DNA from: Falciphora oryzae
Lineage: Eukaryota; Ascomycota; Sordariomycetes; Magnaporthales; Magnaporthaceae
DNA: 64,000 bases
Assembly (NCBI GenBank): GCA_000733355.1
Contig: JNVV01000022.1
Span: forward strand, 207,319-271,318
Reading direction: 5' to 3'
Below are positions 22,901 to 34,165 of this stretch, piece by piece. Under the pieces are notes generated by a model. The model had not been told where the DNA came from, ran no database searches, and saw only the letters and a list, made by a program, of their open reading frames with translations. Within the stretch, counting starts at the first letter, position 1, and each line of letters starts with the position of its first letter. The translations under genes were made by a program, and so were the position numbers.

Positions 22901-24422
22901 GCCGGGCTGATATCCATGCCCGCACGCCGAATTTAAAGTGGGCTCGCGCGGTTCCTAGTGGAGGATGGGGCAGGCGGCATGCGTGCATGCTGGTCGACGC
23001 AATAAAGGCAGCGGGTGCAGGTGATGATTGCTGGTCGCAAACAATTGCAGTTTGTTTTCCCGCCCTCGTCAATTGCGTCTCAGGCATTACCTCCACGTCG
23101 TATCCCGGACGGGACATCAGCTCGCGTCCGTCTCCATTCTCGTCTACTGGACCGAGAACTGATCGCTCCTGGCTGGACTCGGGGATTTCTGGGTTGTGAG
23201 ACAGCCAGGGTCCGCTGCTGGCTCGAGGGGTTGGATGCGAGCCCAGAACCACCAAAAAGCTGGGGCCTTCGTTTGATCTACGATAATACGACCTACCCCA
23301 ACCTCGACGCCATCGCCGCTGCCATCTGAACATAAAGACGCCTCCCGTCTTGGGTGTAAGAAAAGAGATTGCGAGAAGCCTTTGCTGCTGTCGCATATTC
23401 TCCTAGTAATACCAACATACTGATTCATATATTCGCTTCTTTCTTTCGTTCTTCACCTCCTTAATACCACATCCTTTCCTGCTTTTAGGCAGTGGTCCTC
23501 TCGCGTTTGCCAAGCAAGCAGCATCAACCGCCCCTCGTCGGCTCGCTTCCCGGACACAGCAGCACGCTCGAACATATCCATCCATTATCTGGCCAGGCCT
23601 CTTGCCGTCGTCCGTACCCCAGCACTCCCGGTTTCTCTCGCCTTTTGATACCAATCTTTGTCGGACAGAGGTTGGTCCCAGAGAAAAGAACAACGGCCGG
23701 CAGTGCAACCTTGTGCCTGCCAACCTAGGAGTGGAAAAAAAAGACGCCTCCTGCCGTCGCGTGAGACGTGTCTCAGAAATTCTACCGAACAGCCTGGGCG
23801 CTAGCCGTCCCAACGGAGTGCCAGGCGGGATCTGTGTGTGACACTGGGCCTCGGTTGGCGAACGAGGGAACGCACCTAGCCGTCCCATCGTCCTCCCCTC
23901 GCTTACAGCTACCTCTGGAACCTCGCGGACTGGTCCGGCAACGGGCACGTACGCCGTCGGCCCTGACCCCCCTTCCCGGCCTTCCACAGGCGGAGGGACG
24001 GACTGCACACCAGTGCTCGGCAATCCGCACGAGAGACCAGGAGGACAAGGACAAGGTCCACTTTTACGCACGTCTCACGGACCCTACCATCCATATTCCC
24101 AGCATCCTGGGTGGGAAGAACAGTGTATTCGCCACAGAGGCCACCGACCCCAGACTGCTGGAGCGTCCAGGATACTAAATCTTGACGGATGTGCGGTTTA
24201 GTCTGAGGTGGGCCTGGTCTCGCTTGTCGACCACCGGTTCAAGAGAGCGCGGATCCATTCTGGGACTTTTGGCCTCATCCCAGACCTATCGTGTGCTTTT
24301 GGGAGTCAATTACCCTTTCAACTCTTCGAGTCTGTTTCGAGTATCGAATGGGGAGGACCTGTGATAGGTCGATCCATAATCGAGATCGATAGTGGCTGCA
24401 GCCACCATCTCACAATCCCACA
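19931..24422. other. Long region with no supportable gene
   Basis: About 4.5 kb. Its right half is upstream of the PAS protein and its left end may contain a first exon of EED: minus-strand ATG near 20623 opens a short basic frame (RRKKTNGADIKTSRVV) that ends at a GTATGC donor near 20526. Other open frames reach 225 codons but lie on both strands over the same bases and show no family motifs. A long transcribed leader for the PAS gene or a non-coding RNA would fit, but nothing in the sequence proves either. Confidence 0.4.
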
Positions 24423-26430
24423 ATGGAGCAGACGTTTATGACCATTCAGAGTGAGTCTATTTAGCTCCATCCATTTTTCATATCTTGGAAGACAAAGAGG
24501 AAGACACATCGGAAAATTGCAGGTTGCTGACTCTATCTTGTTCCCTTGGTTCTCAGATCTTACGCCGGATGCCAATATCCTGTTCGCTTCCGACTCCATC
24601 GCGGACATACTAGGATACCAGCCGGAGGAGGTGTTCGGAAGGTCGTCATTCGATTACTTCCACCCGGACGAGATACCGTTTGCGCGTTCCGTCCATAGTC
24701 GTGGCATTCTGCTAGACAAAGCCGCAGTTCTCCATTATGCACGCATAAGGGGCCGTGATGGCCAGTGGGTCAGCTGCGAGTGTTGCTTTACAGTCGTCCA
24801 CGATGTCCTGGTAGCTTGCATCAGCATTTACCTCCGCGGCGTCAAAAGCGAGAGTAAGTTAACCAACCCTTGTCCTCTCCGTCCGCGAAGCCGGATTCTA
24901 ACTAGCGGCTTGACAGGGAGAGCCCTTGAGGCACCTCAGATTCGACGGATATTCTCATGCTCTCCGAGGGATCCACGATACCACATGCTGGAGCACTTGT
25001 CGCCGAAGTTCCGGATGCCAGCCATGGAGCGAGAACCGAGGGCAGCGCTCATCCTCAACCGCTTCACCCGCAGTCTCAATATCATGTACGCCACAAACGC
25101 CGTTTCGACAATCGTGGGCATAGCGCCCGATGATATCAAGAACACAAGCTTTTACGGCTGCATTCAAGAGAACTGTCTGCCCGAGGCAGTCAGGTGTCTC
25201 GAGAGCGCGAAGGCCAACGACTCAATTGCCTACCTGCGCTTCTGGTTTCGGGACCCGAGGGGCCGGGATGACATGATGGATGACGATGAAGACGAAGACG
25301 AAGAGGACGAGGATGACGATAGTGATTCCGAAAGCGGTGGGGTCCAACTCTCCACGGAAATGGATGTCGACTCAGATGGCCCCAGTGTCCCCGGTGCTTC
25401 GCGGGAAGTCGCGCAGCCACCGGCTCTAGCAGGGAGGGCCCCGGCTGGCCGCCAGGGAGGACGGCGGAGGCAGCAGGGCGACGGTATTGAGCTCGAGGCT
25501 GTTGTGTCGTGCACCTCGGACGGTCTAGTCGTTGTGCTGCGCAAGGCCCGTCCTCCGATCCCGACGCCACACCCTCCACAGGTGCCGCACGCCACCCGCA
25601 ACCCTCCCCAGGACAGTGGAATGTTCGCAGCGCCCTGGGGCCGTGAGGTGATACGCCCACAGGCCCATGCAGACCTGCCACCGGAGCTGCTCTACATCTT
25701 CCGGCCGCCCCTTATGCCGCAGTACATGCCGCTACGCGAGAGCGTCAAGGACTCGGGCGGGCCCTCGATCGACCAGTTCATGGGGTCGATAAGGGACGTT
25801 GCCGTATTCGCCTGGGCGCTTGTGGGAATTAACGGCAACCTCGCTTCATACGGCCGGGGCATTCCGTCTGGCGAGTCGCAGCCGCCAGATGGGCTTCCGA
25901 TCTGGGACCCGAAGGCCGGCGATGTGCCATATCTAGGCCCTGAAAACCAGGCAGCCCTGAAGTGGGCGCGGCTCGGCAAGGTCCCCGGGGATGGCAGGCC
26001 GCATCCAGACATCGCGGCGGCGGCTGCTGCAGCAGCGTTTGGATCCTCGTCCTCATCGCGGGGCGGTGTATCGTCGTCGGGGGCCTATAGCATAGGAGGG
26101 TCAATGGGGTACGCTGCTGAGGCGGCTCAGTCGCACGGTTATGGACAGCCGGCGAGGACATGGCAGCAGCGGCACCAGCGATACCCGTCGCCGCAACAGA
26201 CTGATTACGGGCAACAGCGGCAATACACACCACCGCGGGTCTCGCCTCAACACGAGTATGGGGCCTGGCAGCCAGAGGTAGATGGCCTGCCTCGAGACGC
26301 TTCCTGGCGGCAGATGGACAGAACCGGGGCCTCGTTGTCGTCCGGACGGCACGACTCGGCAAGCAGCGTTCCGACGACGCAGCCTGGGAGCAGCTCTGGC
26401 TACTCCAGCCAGCGGTTTGAGTGGCAATGA
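24423..26430 (+). CDS. Two-PAS-domain regulatory protein with split second PAS
   Basis: Three exons, 24423-24450, 24557-24853 and 24917-26430, give 612 residues. The tiny first exon supplies MEQTFMTIQ, with the donor GTGAGT at 24451 and acceptor TCTCAG. PAS 1 spans about residues 10-108 (NLTPDANILFASDSIADILGY, then FGRSSFDYFHPDE, then RGRDGQWVSCECCF). PAS 2 begins about 158 (NIMYATNAVSTIVGIAPDD) and its last strands (ELEAVVSCTSDGLVVVLRKA) come only after an acidic/Ser/Gly-rich insert of roughly 75 residues (25255-25485). PAS 1 lacks the NCRFLQ cysteine motif of flavin-binding LOV domains, so a photoreceptor is unlikely. No GATA finger or kinase follows; the C terminus is Gln/Ser/Gly-rich and probably disordered. 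It resembles fungal White-collar-related PAS proteins, but a specific role cannot be given. Confidence 0.78.
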
Positions 26431-27006
26431 TTTGATGGATGATGATGAGTGTGTAATTTTGGGCTTTGGTTTTGTCGACTTGTGTTAAAAAACGATACCC
26501 ACTTGTTCAGTTCGATGGTTTGTATGATGCGTAGGTTGGGGCTTCTGATAATGTTCTTTTCGCTTTTTTTGGATACCAGAAAATAGGGCTTGTTGGACAT
26601 AAGCAAATGGATAGGGGTTGAGTGAAGTTAATTGATCTACTCGTGTACTCTGAATCGACACACAATAGTCTATCCGGTAGTGTCGAACGAAGTGTGGCAA
26701 TAGCTGCTGACTTGGTGAAGTTCGAGCCTTGGCTTGGGATTTCAGGGCCGAGCGGCTTCGGACCCACTTTTAACGCCCGCTTACCTGTCTAACCCAGGAG
26801 CTTGGACCACTTCTGCTGGCGTCACGCTTGAGGCAACGTGGATCTGGCCCGAGGCGCAGTTCCAACATCCCCCCATCAGGCAATATTCTCGAGGCGACGA
26901 CGACCACGAGCACGACGATTTATTGTGTGTCAGACTCACCAAGGCCGACGTCTCTCAACCCAGATTTCAGGCATAACGCATTTCCCTCCGGCGACGGAAG
27001 CGTATC
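26431..27006. other. Intergenic region; no gene seen
   Basis: 576 bp between two plus-strand genes. It probably contains the PAS gene 3' end and the promoter of the Yip4-like gene. No supportable coding frame. Confidence 0.5.
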
Positions 27007-28143
27007 ATGGCCACCCACAAGCCTTACGACCAGGTGTCCAACGTCGACGACGACGACCTGATAGACCCCGATGATGGTGCGTGGAGCCTGATCTCCCTCA
27101 TGCCACAACTCTCGCTGCATCTTGGGAAGGTGCCCCGTGCTCGCTTTCCAAAGAATCACTGTGCTGATGAACCGCGTCAACTCCCCCAGCCGACCTGAAC
27201 GAGTTCGACGATCCCCTCGGGAACCAATCATCATCCTCGCGCGCTCCCCTGACGGGCAACATCGGCAGCAGCAGCAGCGCCTCGGCCTCGACCTCGCGGC
27301 GGGCGCCTCTCAACGAGAACTACCTGACGTCGCGGATACCGGGCGAGGACCGGGCGGCGGCGCAGAACACGATCGACGAGTCCGTTTGGGAGACGCTGCG
27401 GCGCGACCTGCTGGCGGTCTGGGGCAAGATGCGCGAGGTGCTGTACCCACGCTACCTCTTCGGCGGCACCATGTTCGAGTCGTCCGAGGGCATCCGGGGC
27501 GCCTACGCAAACGTGCGCACCGCGGGCCTCTCGGGCACCCGCGACGAGCTCGCGGGGCTCGCCGGCCGCGTCCTCGACCCGGAGACGCTGCTCAACCAGA
27601 GCAACATGACGCCCGGCCTGCGCGACTGGGACCTCTGGGGCCCGCTCATCTTCTGCCTGCTGCTCAGCCTGCTGCTCAGCTTCAACGCCAGCAGCGCGCA
27701 AAAGGACGTCGTCTTTAGCGGTGTCTTCGCCATGGTCTGGATTGGGGAGGCCGTCGTGACGCTGCAGATCAAGCTTCTGGGAGGCAACATGTAAGCTTCT
27801 TCGCCTGCATCTTGTCGCTGTCTTTACCTCATCGGAGTCTCTGCCCTGGTCAGCCCTGCTAAAATTTCTCACAAACAGCTCCTTCGCGCAGAGCGTCTGC
27901 ATCATCGGCTACACGCTGTTCCCGCTCGTCATCGCGTCTCTGCTTTCGGCCTTCAACCTTTACTGGATTGCCCGCATCCCCGTCTATTTGGTGCTTGTTG
28001 GCTGGGCCATGGCTGCGGGTGTGAGCATTCTTGGTGGCAGCGGCGTTGTCAACAACAGGGTCGGCCTTGCCGTCTACCCGCTCTTTGTCTTCTACTTGGG
28101 GCTGGGCTGCTTGTGCTTCATCAGCTATCCCGCCCCGAGCTGA
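27007..28143 (+). CDS. YIP4: Yip1-domain Golgi membrane protein, Yip4/YIPF6-like
   Basis: Three exons, 27007-27076, 27190-27790 and 27879-28143, give 311 residues. The N terminus is acidic and cytoplasmic (MATHKPYDQVSNVDDDDLID). The middle contains NTIDESVWETLRRDLLAVWGKM, and the Yip1 core includes DWDLWGPLIFCLLLSLLLS (the DWDLWGPL motif is diagnostic), FSGVFAMVWIGEAVVTLQIK, QSVCIIGYTLFPLVIASLLS and two further helices at the C terminus. Five membrane segments match the family. Family members bind Rab (Ypt) GTPases and act in vesicle transport through the Golgi. About 60 residues (27430-27600) between the N-terminal region and the DWDLWGPL motif (ESSEGIRGAYANVRTAGLSG) are typical of filamentous fungi or an insertion; I cannot tell which. 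Confidence 0.9.
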
Positions 28144-28992
28144 AAGCCTTCTTCGGGTTGGTGTTGCTTCCTGGGGAGTATGGCCTGGAGGGTGTATTAG
28201 GTACAGTCTCTTTCTTCCTTGTTGTTTCTAAGCCGTTGTGAGCTGTACGATCGTCAGGTTCCCAATCATCGACCAAATGGAACGTCGGGTCTTTTTGTTA
28301 GATTGTCGTCTTTATGCTCAGCTCGGATGCCTCAGTACAGGGAGGTGTGGCGAAGACACAACGGTCTCCGGATCTTCGTGTATTTGTATTGTCTTCTTGA
28401 TTCCAAAGCCAGGTATCGGAAAAGTGACGATCGTATCATTGGCATAATAGCCAAGCTTGTTACATGGAATATTCTGCTTCTGAAGCCCCACCTACAATGG
28501 GAATGGGGCTGGCCGTTCGACTGTCATGCTGGGCGAGATGGGGAAGCGCAAAATGGCCGAAGCGGTATGTGCTATCCTTACACCGGACGATAAAGCCCGA
28601 GTTTCCTAGCCTAGGCTGCCTCAAAAACTACCAACACCAACGCTGCGGAAGAGTGAAGCAGTTAAACCGCAAGGACCTTGTGTTCGGAGTCTCGTCCTGG
28701 GGTCGCTGTCTTTCGCGCCGCTGCCACCGTCTGAGTCAGAGCCAGACCCAGGAGAACACTGGTCAAGAACACCTCCACGAGAGTCGAGATGGCGAGGACA
28801 CAGAGGAAGTTGAAGGAGATGGAGGAGGAGAAACGGGCAAAGGCGGTGGAACAGTAGATCTACGGGGGGCAGATGATAGGTCCCTGGACCTATCGGTCGG
28901 CTCCACTCACGGGCCACGCGCGAGAATAAAGGAGATGCCTCGCCAAAAACAGGCAGAAAACTAAGTGCGAGACGCAAATTCAAAGTCCAAGT
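28144..28992. other. Intergenic region between convergent genes
   Basis: About 850 bp between the 3' ends of the Yip4-like gene (+) and the ABC transporter (-). Overlapping short frames on both strands lack family features. Confidence 0.5.
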
Positions 28993-31900
28993 TCACTCGG
29001 ACTTGAGCCGCTCAGCCCTCACCATCTCCCCAAAAAGGGAGCCCGGCCTAATCTCTAGATCACGGGGCACGCCCATTTCCTTGATGACGCCCTGGTCCAT
29101 GACGATGACCTTGTCATAGTCCATGATGGTCGAGAGACGGTGGGCTATGGTGATGAGGGTGCGGCCGCCCGAGACGCCACCGCCGGCACCGGGGTTTGTG
29201 TTGGGCTCTGCGGCGAGGACCCCATCGTTGTCGCCCTCATCGCCGCGCGCCAACTCGCGGCGCAGCACGTCCTGGGCCATCTCGTCGGCCTTGTTGTCCA
29301 TCGAGGCCGTGGCCTCGTCGAGCATCATTAGCTTGCCGGGCGGCCTCTGGTTCCGTGACCGCACGATGGCCCGGCACAGCGAGAGGATCTGTCGCTGCCC
29401 GTGTGAGAAGTTGGATCCGGCCGGCTCGACCTCGCCGTCCAGGCTGAGGCCGGTCTTGCGCACCACCTGGGCGGGGACGGCAGAGACGTCTGCAGCGGTA
29501 ATGAGCGCGCCCGCGGAGGAGCCGACGCCGGCCGTGTCGCCGGTGGGCGCAGATACTGCGGAAGAGGGGCGTTTGGCCAAAAGGGCGGTCCGTTCGGAAG
29601 GCTCCTCTTCCACATCCTCCTCATGCTCGGGATGTTTTCCACCAGTCGCTGGGGGACTACTTCCCAGGTCTCTCTCGATAGGGACGCGGCCGGCGACGAC
29701 AAGGTGGGAGAGCGACGCGCTCCTGGCGCACTCGGCGAGCGCGGCGCTGAGCCTGTCGTCGGACACCTCGCCCCGCGGGTCCAGGTTGGAGCGGACCGAG
29801 CCGGCGAGCAGGACGGCCTCCTGGGGGATGACGGTCAGGCGCGAGCGCAGGACGCGGCGGGGCACGGCCGAGACGTCGACACCGCCGTACTTGATGGTGC
29901 CCGAGGCGACGTGCGTGAAGCGCATCAGCGACAGCATCAGCGTGCTCTTGCCCGAGCCCGTCCGCCCCACCACGGCGCACCGCTCCCCGGGCGCCACGGC
30001 GAAGCTGACGTTGCGCAGGATGTCGGGCCCATCCGGGTGGTACCGCACAGTCGCCCTGTCGAAGACGACGGCGCCGTTCTCGGGCCACGACGGGCGCGGC
30101 TCTTCGTCGAGATCCTCTTCGTCTGCGGCCTCGGGCTCGACGTCTGTGTACTCGCGGACTCGGGCAAACTAGGGTTGGTTGAAAAGCGTTGGTTAGGGTA
30201 CGTTAATCTCGATGGAGGGTTCTAAGAATAGGAGACCAGCCAGAAACACTCACGCTTTGCAATTCCACCTCGAGATCGTTTGTTGACCGCACAAGCTTCA
30301 GGATGGTCTCGCCCAGGCCTGTGGCTTGGGACATGGAGAAGGCGATCATAGCGGCCGGTATCGACGAGCCGAAGAATAGGGCAATCACGCCAGCGAAGAG
30401 CATGATGCACGCCGCGGCCAGATCGACGCGGACAGCAACCCAGCGGTTCAGGTTATAGTTGGCTTCCATGGCTCTCGAGTAGTCGCGCAGGCGATCGGCG
30501 AGCAGGTCTTGGAAGAGCCCACCGCTGCCTCGAGACGTCTCGTCGTGTCCATTGTTGCGCTCGTCTCTAGACTCAGAGTGCATCGATCTCGTGGCGCGGA
30601 TCACCGCCAGCCCTGTCAGGGTGTCGCCCATAAGTGAGAAGACGGGGCTTTGGGACGAGGAGAGGAGCCGCTTAACCGGGACAGCGGCACGCGTATACAT
30701 CTCGCCGGCGAGGCCCCCAAAGGCACTAAAGACCATGGCGGGCGCTACAAACACAGGCAAGACGACGGTCACGGCCAGCAGGCGCATGGTGGTCTGGACG
30801 AGCAGGCCGAGCGCGGTCATAAGCGTGCGGCTCAGGTCCGTGTCGAGCGAGTCGACGTCGCGCGAGAAGCGGTTGACGACGCGCCCCGCCGGCGTCGCGT
30901 TGTGCCAGCCCAGCGGCGCGCCGAGCACGGCCGAGACCAGCGCCGCGTGCAGCTTCCTGGCGGCGACCCAGGCCCCGCGCGCGAACAGCAGCGACCGGGT
31001 GAGCGCGAAGACGGCCTCGAGGAGGCACAGGAGCGCGAAGATGCCGAGGTAATAAGGGGCGTGGGGGGCCGACGGGGTGGCGTGGCCCTCCTGGTATGCG
31101 TGCACCCAGCGCGCGAGCCAGCGGGAGCTGGCGATGTAGGCGAGGTTGGCCAGGACCGTGCTGCCGAGGGCGATGGCGATGTATCCGGGCTTGCCAAAGT
31201 ACTGCATATATCTGAAGACTGTGGAGGGGTGCGAGAAGGGGACAGCATGGTGTTAGTGAGAACATGGTTCGAGCTAGAATAAGTTATTGAGCTCAGGGGT
31301 AGGAGACGCGTCTGAACGATAAAAGCAGGGGTAGTACGTACCCATCCTCCTGCCGCTACCCTGACTGGCCGCCATCTCGCTCCTGATCTCGTCCGTCCCG
31401 GTCCTCTTGATGAGACGTACTGACAGCTTCCGGTCGAGCTTGGCGGGCGGTCGAGTGCTGGGTCCTGCTTCTGCACTGGCACTAGGCTCAGCGTGGTGGG
31501 CGGAGCTCTCGGTGGTATTGTCACGCATGGTTCCTGCCTCCTCACGCACCTCGGCGGCGCCCTCGTTGTCGCTAGAGTATCCGGCCGGGACGTCAATCGA
31601 TTGCCGCTCGCTAACAACGCGACTGTCCCTGGACACGATCTGGCCGCCGTCCATGACGAAATGGCGGTCGCACTCGCTCAGAACCTGCTCCAGCCGCGTG
31701 GCCAGGATGACAGTCTTTCCCTGAAGCAGGTCGCTGCAGAAGCACCGCTGCCAGACCTGGTTGATTGTTCTGTTGTCGAGGGCGGCGAATATGTCGTCCA
31801 GAAGGACCAGCGATCCCTCTTTGGCGGCGTAGAGCGCGCGTGCGAGGGCGACCCGGGCTCTCTGTCCTCCTGGAGCAAGCAAAGCGGTCACATTAGTAGG

Positions 31901-34165
31901 AGCAACCGCTATCAGTCAAGAGCACTTACTAGACAGAGCAGACCCATTCTCGCCCGCCATCGTCATGCCGCCCTTGGGGAGCACCATCAGGTCGTCATCC
32001 AGGCAGCAGGCTGTAACGACCCGGTTGTAGCGCTCGTGGTCAAAGTCGGCGTAGAACACTATGTTGTCCTTGATTGTCATGTTCATCAGCCAGGGCGTCT
32101 GCGAAGCGTAGACGACGTTGCTCGGCCGTGTCACTCTTGGGCCTTGCCGGACCCCCTCGTCATCTTCCACGAGGCTAACCTCGCCTAGTATTGACTGCAG
32201 CAGCGTGGTCTTTCCGGATCCCGAGTCGCCCGAAATTACATGAAGTCCTCCCTCGACAATGTCCTCGTGGTTGAGCGTGATGTTGTCAAGCGTGAATACT
32301 CCCTTTCGGAAGGAGGCGTTGCGAAGCCTCAGCGGGCCCTCCGGATACGCGGCCAGGGGTGTGACTTTACTGTAGAAGGTGTCCAGCCGTCCTATGGATA
32401 TCCACGCGTTCTGCCCCTTGCGCCACATGGAGCCTAGGTTCACGAGATTGCCGCGTAGCGTGGCGGTCAGGTACACCGTGGTGAAGGCGCCAGCGGCCGA
32501 GAGCGGCTCCCCGACGATGCAGACGTGGCAGGCCAGAATGAAGAGGACGGCAAGGACAGGGATGCTCTCGGCAAGCTGGGCCGTCAGCGCCTGCATGAGA
32601 GCCGCTGTCCACAGCCGAGCCTGCTCTTTGGTCCGGACCTCGCCGATACGATGGGACATGATGTCCTCCCAGGCAAAGTACTTGATCGGGCGGATGAGGC
32701 TCACGTACTCCGAGATCAGCGAGATCCGCTGGTCCTGCCTCCGCTTGACTTTCCTCTGGGCCTGCGACATCCACGTTGCCGTCTTGAGCGGGAGGACGAT
32801 GCTCAGCAGCATCACGGCGAACCCGACCAGCGCGGGCCATCCGTGCAGCTGGAACAGGCCCGGGCAGACAAAGACGCAACTCATCGGGACACTGACGACC
32901 GTCATGACAAAGTCGCGCGCCTTGAAAATCGCGTCAATATCCGAGGATATGAGGTTGGCGAGCTGGCCGGCGGGGGTCGCCTTGGAGCTCTTTCCTTTGG
33001 CTACGCCTGGCGGCTTCGACTTTGCGCTCTTCTTGCCGACAAGATCTCCGATGACCGACGACGACAGCTCCATGCTGGCCATGGCTGTTTGATACAGCTC
33101 CTGTGTCATACCCGACTTGAGGCGGACGCACAAACGTGTCGCCGTAAAGAGGTACTGCTGATTTGTCTGCGAGCGGATCAGGTAGCTGAAGAAGCTCAAT
33201 GCGATCCAGAAAGATGGACGTAGCTGTGCCGCCTGTGGGCTCTCGAAGTAGGCAGAGAAGTTGAACAGGGCCAGGGGAACGATGAGCTCGAAAATGGCAG
33301 CCAGGGCGATCCACACGGCCATTGCCACAAGCTCCCAGGAAAGAAACCGGGGAACAGCATTGAGCGTCCGCCTGCCTCCCTCCCTGGCTTGATTTATCCT
33401 GGCCAGCAAAAGCTTGGGATCGTCGTATCAGGGGAGGCTGGGAAGGTCGTCCATTCCGATAACGGCTTCGCTGGAGAAAGACTTGTACACCAAGGGACTA
33501 AGCCAGCCATACCAACAGTAGCAGTTGATAAAGCTCGCCGTCTCCTCTGGGCTGGGGCCAACAGAGGCCTCCTCGTCTGTTGCCCAGGCCGGTTGCAGAT
33601 GCGCTGGAGGGCTCCATGGTTTGGGTGTGATCATCGCTGTTATAAGTGCAGCGGCAAGCGACATCGTGGCCAAGGTGACCATGATGTTATGCTGGTGTGC
33701 CGGCCGGAGCTCAAACCAAGGAAGGAGCTCCCTGACTGCCAGGAGGACAAAGGAGCCGACAAGGAGCATGTTGACCACTGCCAGGCAGCTCTGTCGCCAG
33801 CGGGCAGATGGCAGGAGACCCGAGAGTCCGAATCCGAATACGGCTGCCACGGAAATGCTGTCGGCAACGTAGCTGCCGGTCTCTGCCGCCCCGATGGCGA
33901 TGAAAACGAGGGCGGAAAACCGAAAGATCTGCGAGAGGACTTCGAGAACAACCGAGTCGACTGATACGCCCCTTACCGGCAGAGCCCGTCCCTGACGGTA
34001 CGCTCTCAAGGCCAGTAGGAGGGAGGTGAGGAAAAGGAGGCTTTGCGGCCATCCTGAGGCTGATATGGATCCGAGGCGACGAATCCACCGGGAGCCGTAT
34101 TCGCTATGGGTAAAAGAGGCTTGATCAGAAAACCAGGAAACCAAAGGCCAGAGAGCTCTAGCAGA
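28993..34165 (-). CDS. ABCC (MRP-type) full ABC transporter with in-frame TGA
   Basis: The gene reads TMD0, TMD1, NBD1, TMD2, NBD2. TMD0 (33430-34165) has five predicted helices. The stop TGA at 33430-33428 falls between LPSLP and YDDPKLL in a segment just before TMD1, and the frame is open and conserved on both sides. NBD1 has Walker A GDSGSGKTT, an LS-R-GQ-like signature across an intron (31930 donor GTAAGT) and Walker B LVLLDD, where the second Asp replaces the usual Glu. NBD2 has GRTGSGKST, NFSHGQRQ and KLMMLDEATAS, with a disordered insertion before the signature. Introns lie near 31890-31930, 31210-31340 and 30172-30250. The start is unresolved: no ATG lies in frame near 34144, and a TAG precedes, so a 5' exon is missing from this model. 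MRP transporters export drugs and conjugates; the substrate is unknown. The TGA would truncate the protein to TMD0 unless it is a sequence error. Confidence 0.85.

Noticed and set aside
23403..24071. 222-codon minus-strand frame upstream of the PAS gene
   Set aside because: Basic, Pro/Arg-rich composition without motif; competing plus-strand frames cover the same bases.
24451..26430. Blue-light LOV photoreceptor
   Set aside because: Neither PAS domain shows the flavin-binding GRNCRFLQ cysteine motif, so a LOV call is not supported.
33428..33430. Programmed stop-codon readthrough in the ABC transporter
   Set aside because: The TGA is followed by TAC, not the CTA context used for efficient readthrough in fungi, and no stem is obvious, so error or nonsense mutation is simpler.
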